From assembly GCA_963849105.1 (NCBI GenBank), contig CAWKGD010000005.1, positions 248,001-312,000 of the forward strand: a stretch of DNA of 64,000 nucleotides, read 5' to 3'. Position 1 is the first letter of the stretch. Each line of letters begins with the position of its first letter. The notes below the pieces were generated by a model. The model had not been told where the DNA came from and did no database searches. It saw nothing but the letters and a program-made list of their open reading frames with translations. The position numbers and the translations under genes were made by a program. Shown piece after piece: positions 52,881 to 60,920 of the stretch. Source of the stretch: CAVRXQ01 sp963849105 (GTDB lineage Bacteria; Actinomycetota; Acidimicrobiia; Acidimicrobiales; Bog-793).

Positions 52881-53635
52881 CGCGGCGGGAAATTCAACGG
52901 TTTCGAGGTGTCGGCGATGACGCGGCCGTCCAACAATTCCACCTGCCGAGGGAGCCGCGCCGCGATGGATCGGTCGTGCGTGACGACGACGATCGTCGAG
53001 CCGTCGGCATTGAAGTCAACGAACAAATCGAGGATCGACTGGCCCGTCGTCTGGTCGAGGTTCCCCGTCGGCTCGTCCGCGAAGACGATCTCGGGCTGAC
53101 CGATGATCGCCCGGGCGATCGCGATGCGCTGGCGCTCTCCGCCGGAAAGCTCGGTTGGTCGGGCTGACGCCCGTCCGCGCAGTCCGACGCGTTCGAGCGC
53201 GTCGAGCGCGCGCTCTCTTCGCAGCGATAGCGGAACCCCGGCGTAGAGGAGACCGTCACCGACGTTGTCGATCACGCGCTGGTGCTCGGCGAGGAAGAAC
53301 TGCTGGAAGACGAAGCCGATGCGCGTCGCGCGCAGCGCCGATAGGCCTTTGTCGTCGAGCGCCTCGACGGCGAGCCCGGTGACCCGCACCGAGCCCGACG
53401 TCGGCTTGTCGAGGGTTCCCATGAGATGCAAGAGCGTCGACTTTCCCGACCCCGAGGGGCCGAGGATCGCGACGAGCTCTCCGGCGTCAATGCGGACGTT
53501 GACGTGATCAAGGGCGCGCAGCGGCGGGACGCTCGGGTAGACCTTCGTCACGTCGACGAGCTCGATGACGGGCACGCCGGCGCCGCGCTTGGCGCGCCTC
53601 GTGTCAAGGACCGACGCAGGAGTCGACACCGACAT
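52877..53635 (-). CDS. MacB/LolD-type ABC transporter ATP-binding protein
   Basis: The 252-residue ATPase has Walker A LGPSGSGKSTLLHLMG (about residues 60-75), the Q-loop VFQQFFLAEHQRV, signature ELSGGERQRIAIARA and Walker B VFADEPTGNLDQTTG, with the H-loop VTHDRSI. DEPTGNLD and its short size place it in the LolD/MacB group. It overlaps the permease gene by four bases, and its start touches the stop of the adaptor gene at base 53635. Confidence 0.93.
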   Translation of the reverse strand: MSVSTPASVLDTRRAKRGAGVPVIELVDVTKVYPSVPPLRALDHVNVRIDAGELVAILGPSGSGKSTLLHLMGTLDKPTSGSVRVTGLAVEALDDKGLSALRATRIGFVFQQFFLAEHQRVIDNVGDGLLYAGVPLSLRRERALDALERVGLRGRASARPTELSGGERQRIAIARAIIGQPEIVFADEPTGNLDQTTGQSILDLFVDFNADGSTIVVVTHDRSIAARLPRQVELLDGRVIADTSKPLNFPPR

Positions 53636-55647
53636 CAGAGCGCCGGAACGACGACGCGCTGTCCGGCGGCGAGCCCGGATCCGGTCACCTGCACGAGGCC
53701 GGCCGCGTCGTCGAAGAGGCCGAGACTGACGGGCACGAGACTGTGAACGCCGGTCGACGACACCTCCTCAACCGCGTACCCTCCGCCGGAAAGCGCGAGA
53801 AGGGCATCGACGGGGACGACGAGCGCATTGTTCACGCTCGCCGTCGTGATCGAGACGTTGACACTCGCCTGGTCGAGGTTGGCTCCCAGCTTCGAATTAG
53901 AAAGCGTCACGGTGACAGGAACGGTCGGCGTCCCGCCGGTGTTGCCCGCCGGAGTCGTGGCGACGGTCCCGACGGACGACACTGCCCCCGAGATCACTGA
54001 GTTGTCCGGCAGCGTGATCGAGACGGTGTCCCCTACCTTCACGTCGGGGGCGAGGTTCGCATCCAAAGCGATGCTCACGACGTGCTCAGTCCCAGACGCA
54101 GACAGCACCGGGGATCCCGCCATGGCGGCCGACCCGAGGGTGGCGGTAACGCTCGACACGAGCAATGGCCCCGGTTCGACGACGACGTCGCCGAGCGCGA
54201 CCTCACCGGTCGCCGGAACCCCGAGCGACCGTTGCCACGCTTCGACATCTGCTTGCGTCGCCACGCCGAAGTGTCCTGATGCCGAGATTCCCGATCCAAA
54301 CCCGAGCGCGATGAGATTCTCCTGCAGCTCGGCGACGTCGGGTCCGTCCGAGACGCCGAGGTACAGCGCCCGATAGAGGATGGTGGTGCCGTAGAAGAGC
54401 GGCACCGGACGCCCGTCGAGCGAGTACACCGACTGGCCCCTCTCGATCGTCTGGCCGGCCGCGGGAAGGGAGGTGAAGCGCGACCCCGAGTTCGTCGTCT
54501 GGGACTCCGTCGACGAAAGTGCCTGCTCGTCCGCAGCGAGCGTCGACTTGTCGGAGGTGATCGCAGCCTCGTCCTGCTTGACCGTCGAGTCATTGTCGAT
54601 GAGGTCAACCGCCAGCGCATCTTTCGCGCTCGTCACGGCACTGGCATCTTCTTTGTCGACTGCCCTTTGCGCGACGCACGAGGACTGCGCTCTTTGGAAC
54701 AGTTCGGTCTGCCCGGTCACTGTTCCAAGTGAGTTCGAGGCGACGAGCGTGAAGTCGTAGGTTCGGTTCAACGCAAGCCCGCTGATGGTCGCGGTCACCT
54801 GGACGGGCGTGGAACCGTCACCGGCACTCACGACCGGCGTCGTCGATCCGAACGAGGACGAGGACCCCCATTCGAAGTAGTACGTCGTCGACAGGTTGTC
54901 CGGGTTCACCGTGCCGGTGAGCGACTCAGAGGTCGAAGACACCGAGCTTGCCGTGCCAGTCGAAACCACCGGAGCCGCGTTTCCAGTCGCGCCGGCCGGT
55001 TGGTCCTGCATCGGTCCGTCCGACCCCCCTGTCGCCCCCTTCGGATTAGTGGCTGTGGAGCCGCCACCGGAATCGCCCGAGCCGCCAGTCGACGAACTCC
55101 CGCTGAGCGGGGTCGTGACGGTGAGTGACGACGAAGCGGGGCACCCGAGGGTCTCGTCTTCTGAGAGCTGGGTCTTGGCCGCTTGCAGCCCCTGTTCGTC
55201 GGATTTGACCGTTGCCCGCGCGGCGCGAATCGTCTCCGTGCCGGACTTGTTCTGCAAACGCCTGGCGACGACGAGCGCCGCCTCGTCCGACTCGAGCTTG
55301 GATTCGTCGGTCGCCACTGCCTCTTGGGCCTGCGAGACGGCAGAAGACTCCGTCCCGGTCGGCAAGGACACCGTGTACGAGCCGGAATACCCGAGGGTCC
55401 CGGTGACCTGGGTCTGCTCAGTCAAAGAACGTTGCTTCACTGTCGTTAGACCCGTCGGATAGCCGTTGTCCTTCGAGCCCGACGTGTTCGTCGGGCTCTT
55501 GAAGGGGTCGGTCACGCCGACCACGACTCCTGCGATCACGAGCGCGAGCACGACCAGCGCCGCGATCAGGGCGCGACCGGAAAATCGAGGCGCGCGACGC
55601 AAAAACGACGTTGCGTCGTTCGGTCCCCTCGTGGGTTGGCTATCCAT
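53635..55647 (-). CDS. Membrane-fusion-type adaptor with inserted FN3-like and peptidoglycan-binding domains
   Basis: The 670-residue protein has one anchor helix (25-46), a barrel-sandwich segment (LTTVKQRSLTEQTQVTGTLG, 67-86), a helical coiled coil (105-165), a low-complexity Gly/Ser/Thr linker (180-220), then residues 222-320 that look like a fibronectin type III domain (LTGTVNPDNLSTTYYFEWGS; ATISGLALNRTYDFTLVASN). A second helix (325-385) completes the hairpin. Next are a PG_binding-like module (430-482: DVAELQENLIALGFG) and beta-barrel adaptor domains. The ATG 55645-55647 is preceded by AGGAGG within the end of the upstream gene. It would bridge the ABC transporter to the cell wall. Confidence 0.85.
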   Translation of the reverse strand: MDSQPTRGPNDATSFLRRAPRFSGRALIAALVVLALVIAGVVVGVTDPFKSPTNTSGSKDNGYPTGLTTVKQRSLTEQTQVTGTLGYSGSYTVSLPTGTESSAVSQAQEAVATDESKLESDEAALVVARRLQNKSGTETIRAARATVKSDEQGLQAAKTQLSEDETLGCPASSSLTVTTPLSGSSSTGGSGDSGGGSTATNPKGATGGSDGPMQDQPAGATGNAAPVVSTGTASSVSSTSESLTGTVNPDNLSTTYYFEWGSSSSFGSTTPVVSAGDGSTPVQVTATISGLALNRTYDFTLVASNSLGTVTGQTELFQRAQSSCVAQRAVDKEDASAVTSAKDALAVDLIDNDSTVKQDEAAITSDKSTLAADEQALSSTESQTTNSGSRFTSLPAAGQTIERGQSVYSLDGRPVPLFYGTTILYRALYLGVSDGPDVAELQENLIALGFGSGISASGHFGVATQADVEAWQRSLGVPATGEVALGDVVVEPGPLLVSSVTATLGSAAMAGSPVLSASGTEHVVSIALDANLAPDVKVGDTVSITLPDNSVISGAVSSVGTVATTPAGNTGGTPTVPVTVTLSNSKLGANLDQASVNVSITTASVNNALVVPVDALLALSGGGYAVEEVSSTGVHSLVPVSLGLFDDAAGLVQVTGSGLAAGQRVVVPAL

Positions 55648-55650
55648 TGG

Positions 55651-56258
55651 TCACGATCCTCCTGGGCCTATCGAATCGAGGTAAGAGCACGCCTTCTGGG
55701 CTCGCGCAGACGCCGCCGCGTTGACTTCGGAACGGCTCACGTTCCGAAAGCCGATGAGATGGCTCGAAACGGTCGGATCGGGAAGTCCGCCACGCCGTGT
55801 GAGCGCATGCATTCGGAGAACTTCAGAAGTTCCGAGCCGATGCACTCCATCTGCGCGGCGGTCGGCGGGCCGCCGTTCGGAAGCAGGCGACCGCAGACCT
55901 TGTTCGCGCCCGCGTAGCCCGGTTCGTCCTCCGGCTGCGACGTTTGGTTGTTCGGGCCGCCCTTGGCGAAGATGAACGGCGCGGCGCTGATCGGGTCCGG
56001 GAAATTCGGCACCCCGTGCGTCCGCACGCATTGCGCGCACTTGATGGCTTCGGCGTAATCCGCCGCCACCGCGGCGGGCGGCTGCGAGGCGCTCCCCGGA
56101 GAAGTCGTCGTCGACGCGCCGAGGCTCGCCGCCCCGGGGCCAGACGCCCCGCCGCAGGCTGCAAAGCCAACCGTCGGGCCAACGAGCAACGCCGCGACGA
56201 GGGGCTCGGGCCGCGCGAACCCCCGCAGCCGACCTGTCGAAGCGGACCATTTCGTCAC
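55651..56258 (-). pseudogene. CMRxHG-repeat secreted protein A, frameshifted near its end
   Basis: From GTG 56256-56258 (AAAGG eight bases before) the frame reads a signal peptide (PLVAALLVGPTVGFAAC), GGASGPGAASLGASTTTS, a first repeat CAQCVRTHGVPNFPDP and then CMRSHGVADFP, after which this frame ends at 55737. The adjacent frame continues correctly, DPTVSSHLIGF and SARAQKACSYL, to a stop at 55651. One extra base in the GGG at 55780-55782 (plus strand) would restore 202 residues. Either the gene is truncated after the second motif, or the base was lost in sequencing. It heads the ABC operon, four bases from the adaptor. Confidence 0.72.
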
Positions 56259-56315
56259 CCATTCGCCTTTTCTCGCGGCTGCACTCTCGCGACCTGACAC
56301 TGTTGTACGCATCGG

Positions 56316-56361
56316 GCGGTTACACCGCGGTTACGCCATCGTCCAGACCGCAGGCGTAACC
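56316..56361. promoter_or_regulatory. Phased direct repeats and inverted copy in the divergent promoter
   Basis: GCGGTTAC occurs at 56316-56323 and again at 56327-56334, exactly 11 bases apart, i.e. one helical turn. GGTTACGCC (56329-56337) is then found inverted as GGCGTAACC at 56353-56361. The region separates the response-regulator gene from the repeat-protein/ABC operon. Tandem sites one turn apart suit an OmpR/PhoB-type dimer, so the neighbouring regulator probably binds here and controls both directions. Confidence 0.5.
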
Positions 56362-56432
56362 GTCTCGCAACCGGCCAGGGCACAAAATCTCATTGACGGG
56401 GCGGCCGTCGGGAGCGAGAACGAGGGACGAAC

Positions 56433-57086
56433 GTGCGGGTATTGGTCGTCGAGGACGACGAGGAGTTGGCGGAGAATATTGCAGTCGGTCTGCGGCGTGC
56501 AGATATGGCGACGGACGTCAACTACGACGGCCGATCCGCCCTTGAACGTGCGCTCGTCAACTCCTACGACGTAATTGTGCTCGACCGCGACCTCCCTGTG
56601 ATGCACGGCGATCGCGTCTGCGAGGAGCTTCGGTCCAACGCTGTCCGGGCGCGGGTCCTCATGCTCACCGCCTCGGGGTCGGTCGATGATCGCGTCGAAG
56701 GTCTCGGACTCGGCGCCGACGACTATCTGCCAAAGCCGTTCGCGTTCTCCGAGCTCGTTGCCCGCATCAGAGCGCTCGCCCGCCGCGCCCAGCCAGCGGT
56801 TGGACCGCTCCTCGCGCACGAAGACCTCGTCGTCGATTCGGCGAAGCACGTCGTCTCGCGAAACGGCCGCTCACTCGAGCTCGGTCCGAAGGAGTTCGCC
56901 GTCTTGCAGCTGCTCCTCGAAGCGAACGGCCGCGTGGTCTCTGCCGAGGAGCTGCTCGAACGGGTGTGGGACGACGCGACTGATCCCTTTACCTCTTCGG
57001 TAAAGGTCACGATCAGTCGCTTGCGCGCCAAGCTCGGAGTACCACGGCTCATCGAGACGGTCTCGAGAACGGGATACAAGATCTAG
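56433..57086 (+). CDS. OmpR/PhoB-family response regulator
   Basis: A 217-residue regulator: receiver domain with the acidic pair VVEDDEE, phospho-acceptor D51 (VIVLDRDLP), the T in LMLTAS and K in LPKPF, then a winged-helix DNA-binding domain (ELGPKEFAVLQLLLEANGRV; VKVTISRLRAKLG; RTGYKI). It starts at GTG 56433 after GAGGGA and is followed by its sensor kinase nine bases later. It is divergent from the ABC operon and is its likely regulator. Confidence 0.93.
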   Translation: MRVLVVEDDEELAENIAVGLRRADMATDVNYDGRSALERALVNSYDVIVLDRDLPVMHGDRVCEELRSNAVRARVLMLTASGSVDDRVEGLGLGADDYLPKPFAFSELVARIRALARRAQPAVGPLLAHEDLVVDSAKHVVSRNGRSLELGPKEFAVLQLLLEANGRVVSAEELLERVWDDATDPFTSSVKVTISRLRAKLGVPRLIETVSRTGYKI

Positions 57087-57094
57087 GTCGATCA

Positions 57095-58489
57095 ATGACA
57101 ACGCTCACAGATTCCCCCCCTGTCGAAGTTCGCCGCGGATGGCGTGATCGCCTGCCGAAACCTCGGCCGAGCGTTCGCTTCCGCCTCACCGCCTTGTACG
57201 GAGGCTTGTTCGTCCTCGCCGGCGCGGGGCTCGTGGCGGTGACGAACGTCTTGGTCCGCGCCTTCGCACCCTCGCAAGCAAAAGTCAACGTCCCGGTCAT
57301 CACCGCTTTGCTGAACGGCGCACGGCCGCCGAGCAACGCGACGTTCACCCAGATCGCGTCCCAAGGGGCAGTGGCGCAACGGAACGTCGTAGGGAGAGCG
57401 GTGACGGCGAAGGTTCCGGCCGGGTCGCTCGCCTACCTGAGGGCGCACCCTCCAATCAATCCCAAGGCGTTCAAAGGCGACACCATTCACTTCGTCATCT
57501 CAGGCGCGCTCGTCCAGCAAAACTCGGACCAGAACAGCCTTTTGTTGTGGTCGATCGTGGCGTTCGCCGTCTTGGCGGTCGCCTCCGTCGTGCTCGCCTG
57601 GTGGCTCGCCGGACGCGCGCTGTGCCCGCTGCGTCAGATCGCCGCCACCGCGAACACGATCTCGGCGACGAACCTCCACGAACGCCTCGACCTCGCCGGG
57701 CCAGACGACGAGCTCAAGCGTCTCGCCGAGACGTTCAATGGGCTGCTCGGACGCCTCGAGGTCGCATTCGACGCACAGCGACGTTTCGTCGCGAACGCTT
57801 CGCACGAGCTTCGGACTCCGCTCGCCCGGCAACGCGCAGTGGCAGAGGTCGCGTTGTCAGATCCCGATGCGACCGTCGATTCGCTACGTTCGAGCTACGA
57901 GCGAGTGATCGCGGCGGGAGAAGAGGAAGAACGTCTGATCGCGGCGTTGCTCTTACTCGCCCGCAGTGACCGCGGGATCGAGCACAAGTCGCCCGTCGAT
58001 CTCGATGAGATCGTCCGAAGGACCGTCGCGTCCTTGAATAGCGCGTTCCAGACAAAGGAACTCGGCGTCGAGACGTCCCTTGATGCCTCGCTGATCATGG
58101 GGGACCCCGAGCTCGTCGAGCGGCTCGTCGTCAATCTCGTCGACAACGCCATCGTGCACAACGCGAATCAAGGATTCGTGAAAATCAGCACCACGACCGA
58201 CACGCACGCGACGCGTCTCGTCATCGAGAACTCCGGTCATCTCATCGATCCCGATGGTGTTGAGCGGCTCATGCAGCCGTTCGAGCGGGCTGAAGGGACG
58301 CGGATGAATCACAACGGACGGCTCGGGCTCGGGCTGTCGATCGTCGACGCCATCGCACGTGCTCACCGCGCCCCGGTCTCCCTCATCGCCCGCGACGAAG
58401 GAGGACTGATCGTCACCGTCGAGTTTCCAAGGGGCCCATCCGCGCTCGAGCCCGATGCCGGGCCCGGCCCGCATATCACGACCAAATAA
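57095..58489 (+). CDS. Sensor histidine kinase, HAMP type
   Basis: The 464-residue kinase has two membrane helices (about 30-52 and 148-172) around an extracytoplasmic sensor of roughly 95 residues, a HAMP segment (RALCPLRQIAATANTISATN), the H-box FVANASHELRTPLARQRA with the phosphorylated histidine near 237, an N-box (LVVNLVDNAIVHN), a G1 box region in LVIENSGHLIDPDG and GRLGLGLSIVDAIARAH. The sensor domain has no motif I can assign. It is coupled with the response regulator and may sense the state of the cell envelope or of the repeat proteins. Confidence 0.92.
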   Translation: MTTLTDSPPVEVRRGWRDRLPKPRPSVRFRLTALYGGLFVLAGAGLVAVTNVLVRAFAPSQAKVNVPVITALLNGARPPSNATFTQIASQGAVAQRNVVGRAVTAKVPAGSLAYLRAHPPINPKAFKGDTIHFVISGALVQQNSDQNSLLLWSIVAFAVLAVASVVLAWWLAGRALCPLRQIAATANTISATNLHERLDLAGPDDELKRLAETFNGLLGRLEVAFDAQRRFVANASHELRTPLARQRAVAEVALSDPDATVDSLRSSYERVIAAGEEEERLIAALLLLARSDRGIEHKSPVDLDEIVRRTVASLNSAFQTKELGVETSLDASLIMGDPELVERLVVNLVDNAIVHNANQGFVKISTTTDTHATRLVIENSGHLIDPDGVERLMQPFERAEGTRMNHNGRLGLGLSIVDAIARAHRAPVSLIARDEGGLIVTVEFPRGPSALEPDAGPGPHITTK

Positions 58490-58522
58490 GACCCCGGACG
58501 CGCCGGCGCGGGCGCGATCGCC

Positions 58523-59155
58523 CTACGACGTCGAGGACGTCGGCGCCCGTCCGCGTAGTCCATCGAGGATCATCGGGATGAGCCGTTCACTTTGATCGGT
58601 GGTGAGCGTCGCACTCATGCACATCGGGCTGATGAACTGCATGAGATCGGACCCACTCACGTCGGTTCGCACGACGCCGGCGCGTTGTGCTCGCTCGATG
58701 ACGAGCGTCATCGCCGCGTCGAGCCGTTGGCGGGACTGCAACTTGAGATCGGGGTTCTTCTCGAACGCCTCATGAAGCTCGTTCAAGAACGTCCGCTTGC
58801 CGAGCGCGTAGCGGACAAAGGCTTCAACGAAGGTCTCCACCGCCGCCCACGGATCCAGATTTGCAACCGTTGCCTCGGCGGTCGTAACGACCTGGTCGAC
58901 GTCGGTGCGGTAAACGGCCTCGACGAGGTCGATGCGCCTCGGAAAATGACGGTAGAGCGTCCCGACTCCGACGCCGGCTTCCCGGGCAACCGCCTCCAGC
59001 GAGGCACCTCCGCCGTCGCGGCCGAAGACCTCCCGGGCAGCAGCGACGATCCGCTCGGAGTTGCGTCGAGCATCCGCCCGCATCGGGCGGCCGTCCTCGT
59101 CGTGCTCCAGCTCCGCGTCGACCACGCCCTCGACGCCACTTTGCCGGATCACCAC
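58523..59155 (-). CDS. TetR/AcrR-family repressor
   Basis: Up to 210 residues; an internal ATG at 59083 (MRADARRNSERIVAA) gives 186 and is the more usual TetR start. The DNA-binding domain reads GGASLEAVAREAGVGVGTLYRHFP (helices 2-3). The C-terminal domain (WAAVETFVEAFVRYALGKRT) resembles the SbtR-like group. It is divergent from an MFS drug exporter, with two tandem palindromes between, so it very probably represses both genes and is relieved by a pump substrate. Confidence 0.9.
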   Translation of the reverse strand: MVIRQSGVEGVVDAELEHDEDGRPMRADARRNSERIVAAAREVFGRDGGGASLEAVAREAGVGVGTLYRHFPRRIDLVEAVYRTDVDQVVTTAEATVANLDPWAAVETFVEAFVRYALGKRTFLNELHEAFEKNPDLKLQSRQRLDAAMTLVIERAQRAGVVRTDVSGSDLMQFISPMCMSATLTTDQSERLIPMILDGLRGRAPTSSTS

Positions 59156-59186
59156 GCGACTCGCGCCTTCCGTTCAAATACGACTT

Positions 59187-59235
59187 GCTAACCGGAGGTA
59201 CCCTCCGTATACTAACCGGAGGAAGCTTCCGCTTA
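59187..59235. promoter_or_regulatory. Two tandem TetR-type operators
   Basis: TAACCGGAGG is repeated with a spacing of 24 bases (59189 and 59213). The first copy sits in CGGAGG-TAC-CCTCCG, a perfect 6-base-arm palindrome; the second in GGAAGCTTCC, a perfect 10-base palindrome within CGGAGGAAGCTTCCG. They lie between the divergent TetR and MFS genes and end 30 bases before the MFS start, where a bound repressor would block transcription. Confidence 0.65.
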
Positions 59236-59265
59236 CTCAGGATACCAGCGGAAAGGTCGAAGTCA

Positions 59266-60837
59266 ATGCCCGTTCCAACCATTAGCCGCGCGCGCCCTGC
59301 GCCCCCCGGTACCGGCCCCGAAGAGGGGTCCGGAGGGCTCCGCAGCCTGCTCGCGCGGCCCTCGGTTTTCCTCCTCGTGATCCTCGCCGCCCAGATGATG
59401 GTGGTGCTGGACACAACGATCGTCAACGTCGCGCTTCCCCATATCCAGCGCAGCCTCGGATTCTCGAACGGCGCCCTCTCCTGGGTGCTGAACGGCTACA
59501 TCCTCGCCTTCGGCGGGCTCCTCCTCCTCGGCGCCCGCGCCGGCGATCTCCTCGGGCGGCGCACAACGTTTCTCACCGGTATCGCCATTTTCTCGATGAG
59601 CTCACTCGTCGGCGGACTCGCGGTGGCTGGGTGGATGCTGCTCGCTGCCCGCGTCGTCCAGGGCATCGGTGCTGCGTTGGCCGCGCCCTCGGCGCTCTCG
59701 CTGCTCACCGCCGTTTTTCCCGAAGGCGCGCCGCGGGTGCGAGCCATCGCGCTGTACACGACGGTGTCGGCGGCGGGCGGTGCCATCGGGCTGGTCTCCG
59801 GCGGACTGCTCACCGAACTCGTTTCGTGGCGGTGGGTGATGTTCGTGAACGTCCCGATCGCGGTCGTCGCATGGTTGCTCGGCCGGGAAGTGATCCCCGA
59901 AACCGAGCGGCGCCACGGTCACTTCGACCTCACCGGTGCATTGACGTCGACGATCGGCATGACCGGGATCGTCCTCGGGCTCGTCGAAGCGGGGACCACG
60001 AGCTGGACGAATTCGCTCAGCGTGGTTCCGCTCCTCGTCGGGGTCGCGCTCATCGGTGTATTCCTCCGCAACGAATCAAGAGCGGAGGAGCCGATCCTTC
60101 CCCTCCGGCTGCTCGCGCACCCGACGCGTTCGGCGGCGAACGTCGCTCGCGGCCTCGTGTACGCCGGGATGTACGGGATGTTCTTCTATTTGTCCCAGTT
60201 CCTCCAGGACGTCCAGCACTACTCGCCGCTTCGCGCCGCCGTTGCGTTCTTGCCAATGCCGACGGCGGTGTTCCTCGCGTCGCAATTGACGAGCCGCGTG
60301 CTCGTTCGACGCGTCTCGCAGCGTGCCCTGATGCTGACGGGCATCCTCCTCGCCGGACTCGGGCTACTGGTCGCGACCAGGCTGCTTTCAGCGACGACGT
60401 CCTACGCGGAAATTGTCATCGCGATCGTCCTGCTCGGCGCCGGCGCCGGAATCTCATTCGTGAGCCTCACCTCCGCCTCGTTGGCACAGGTTGAGCCCGC
60501 CGACGCGGGCGCGGCTTCCGGACTCATCAACGTCAGCCAGCAGATCGGGGCGGCGCTCGGCCTCGCGGTGCTCGTCAGCGCGTTCGGCGTTGTGACGCAT
60601 CACGCAAACATCGGCGCTCGAGTGTCGCCGAACGCGGCTTCGTCGTTCAACGCGCTCATCGTCCACGGACTGCACGACGTCTTCGGTCTGGGCCTCCTCT
60701 TCACGGTCGTGGCGTTCGCGGTTGTCGCGACATTCATCCGCCGCGAACAGCGGGGCCTGCGTCCTCTGGAAGCCGAAGTCGTCGAGATGGCAACGAACGA
60801 CGAGTGGTCCGAAGAGCGCCCGGCCGAAGCCTGCTGA
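59266..60837 (+). CDS. MFS drug efflux pump, DHA2 (EmrB/QacA) type
   Basis: A 523-residue exporter with fourteen helices. Helix 1 carries VVLDTTIVNVALPHIQRSLG, the DHA2 motif D1; GARAGDLLGRRTTFLTG is motif A after helix 2; and LLAARVVQGIGAALAAPSAL is motif B. FVNVPIAVVAWLLG follows helix 6. It expels drugs or cationic compounds in exchange for protons. The start is ATG 59266 next to AAAGG; an earlier in-frame start would overlap the operators. Confidence 0.92.
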   Translation: MPVPTISRARPAPPGTGPEEGSGGLRSLLARPSVFLLVILAAQMMVVLDTTIVNVALPHIQRSLGFSNGALSWVLNGYILAFGGLLLLGARAGDLLGRRTTFLTGIAIFSMSSLVGGLAVAGWMLLAARVVQGIGAALAAPSALSLLTAVFPEGAPRVRAIALYTTVSAAGGAIGLVSGGLLTELVSWRWVMFVNVPIAVVAWLLGREVIPETERRHGHFDLTGALTSTIGMTGIVLGLVEAGTTSWTNSLSVVPLLVGVALIGVFLRNESRAEEPILPLRLLAHPTRSAANVARGLVYAGMYGMFFYLSQFLQDVQHYSPLRAAVAFLPMPTAVFLASQLTSRVLVRRVSQRALMLTGILLAGLGLLVATRLLSATTSYAEIVIAIVLLGAGAGISFVSLTSASLAQVEPADAGAASGLINVSQQIGAALGLAVLVSAFGVVTHHANIGARVSPNAASSFNALIVHGLHDVFGLGLLFTVVAFAVVATFIRREQRGLRPLEAEVVEMATNDEWSEERPAEAC

Positions 60838-60848
60838 CTCCATGCGTT

Positions 60849-60886
60849 GCGCGCCTGCACGGGGCACACTTGCCCAGGGGGCGCGC
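60849..60886. terminator. Nested hairpin after the MFS gene
   Basis: Outer arms GCGCGCC (60849-60855) and GGCGCGC (60880-60886) enclose an inner hairpin GGGCA-CACT-TGCCC (60862-60875). It starts 11 bases after the MFS stop and 35 bases before the DUF302 start. A terminator is likely, without a clear U-tract; a cruciform or regulatory role is possible. Confidence 0.5.
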
Positions 60887-60920
60887 GACACGTGTCCGGG
60901 CCTAGACAGGAGCGATTCCG

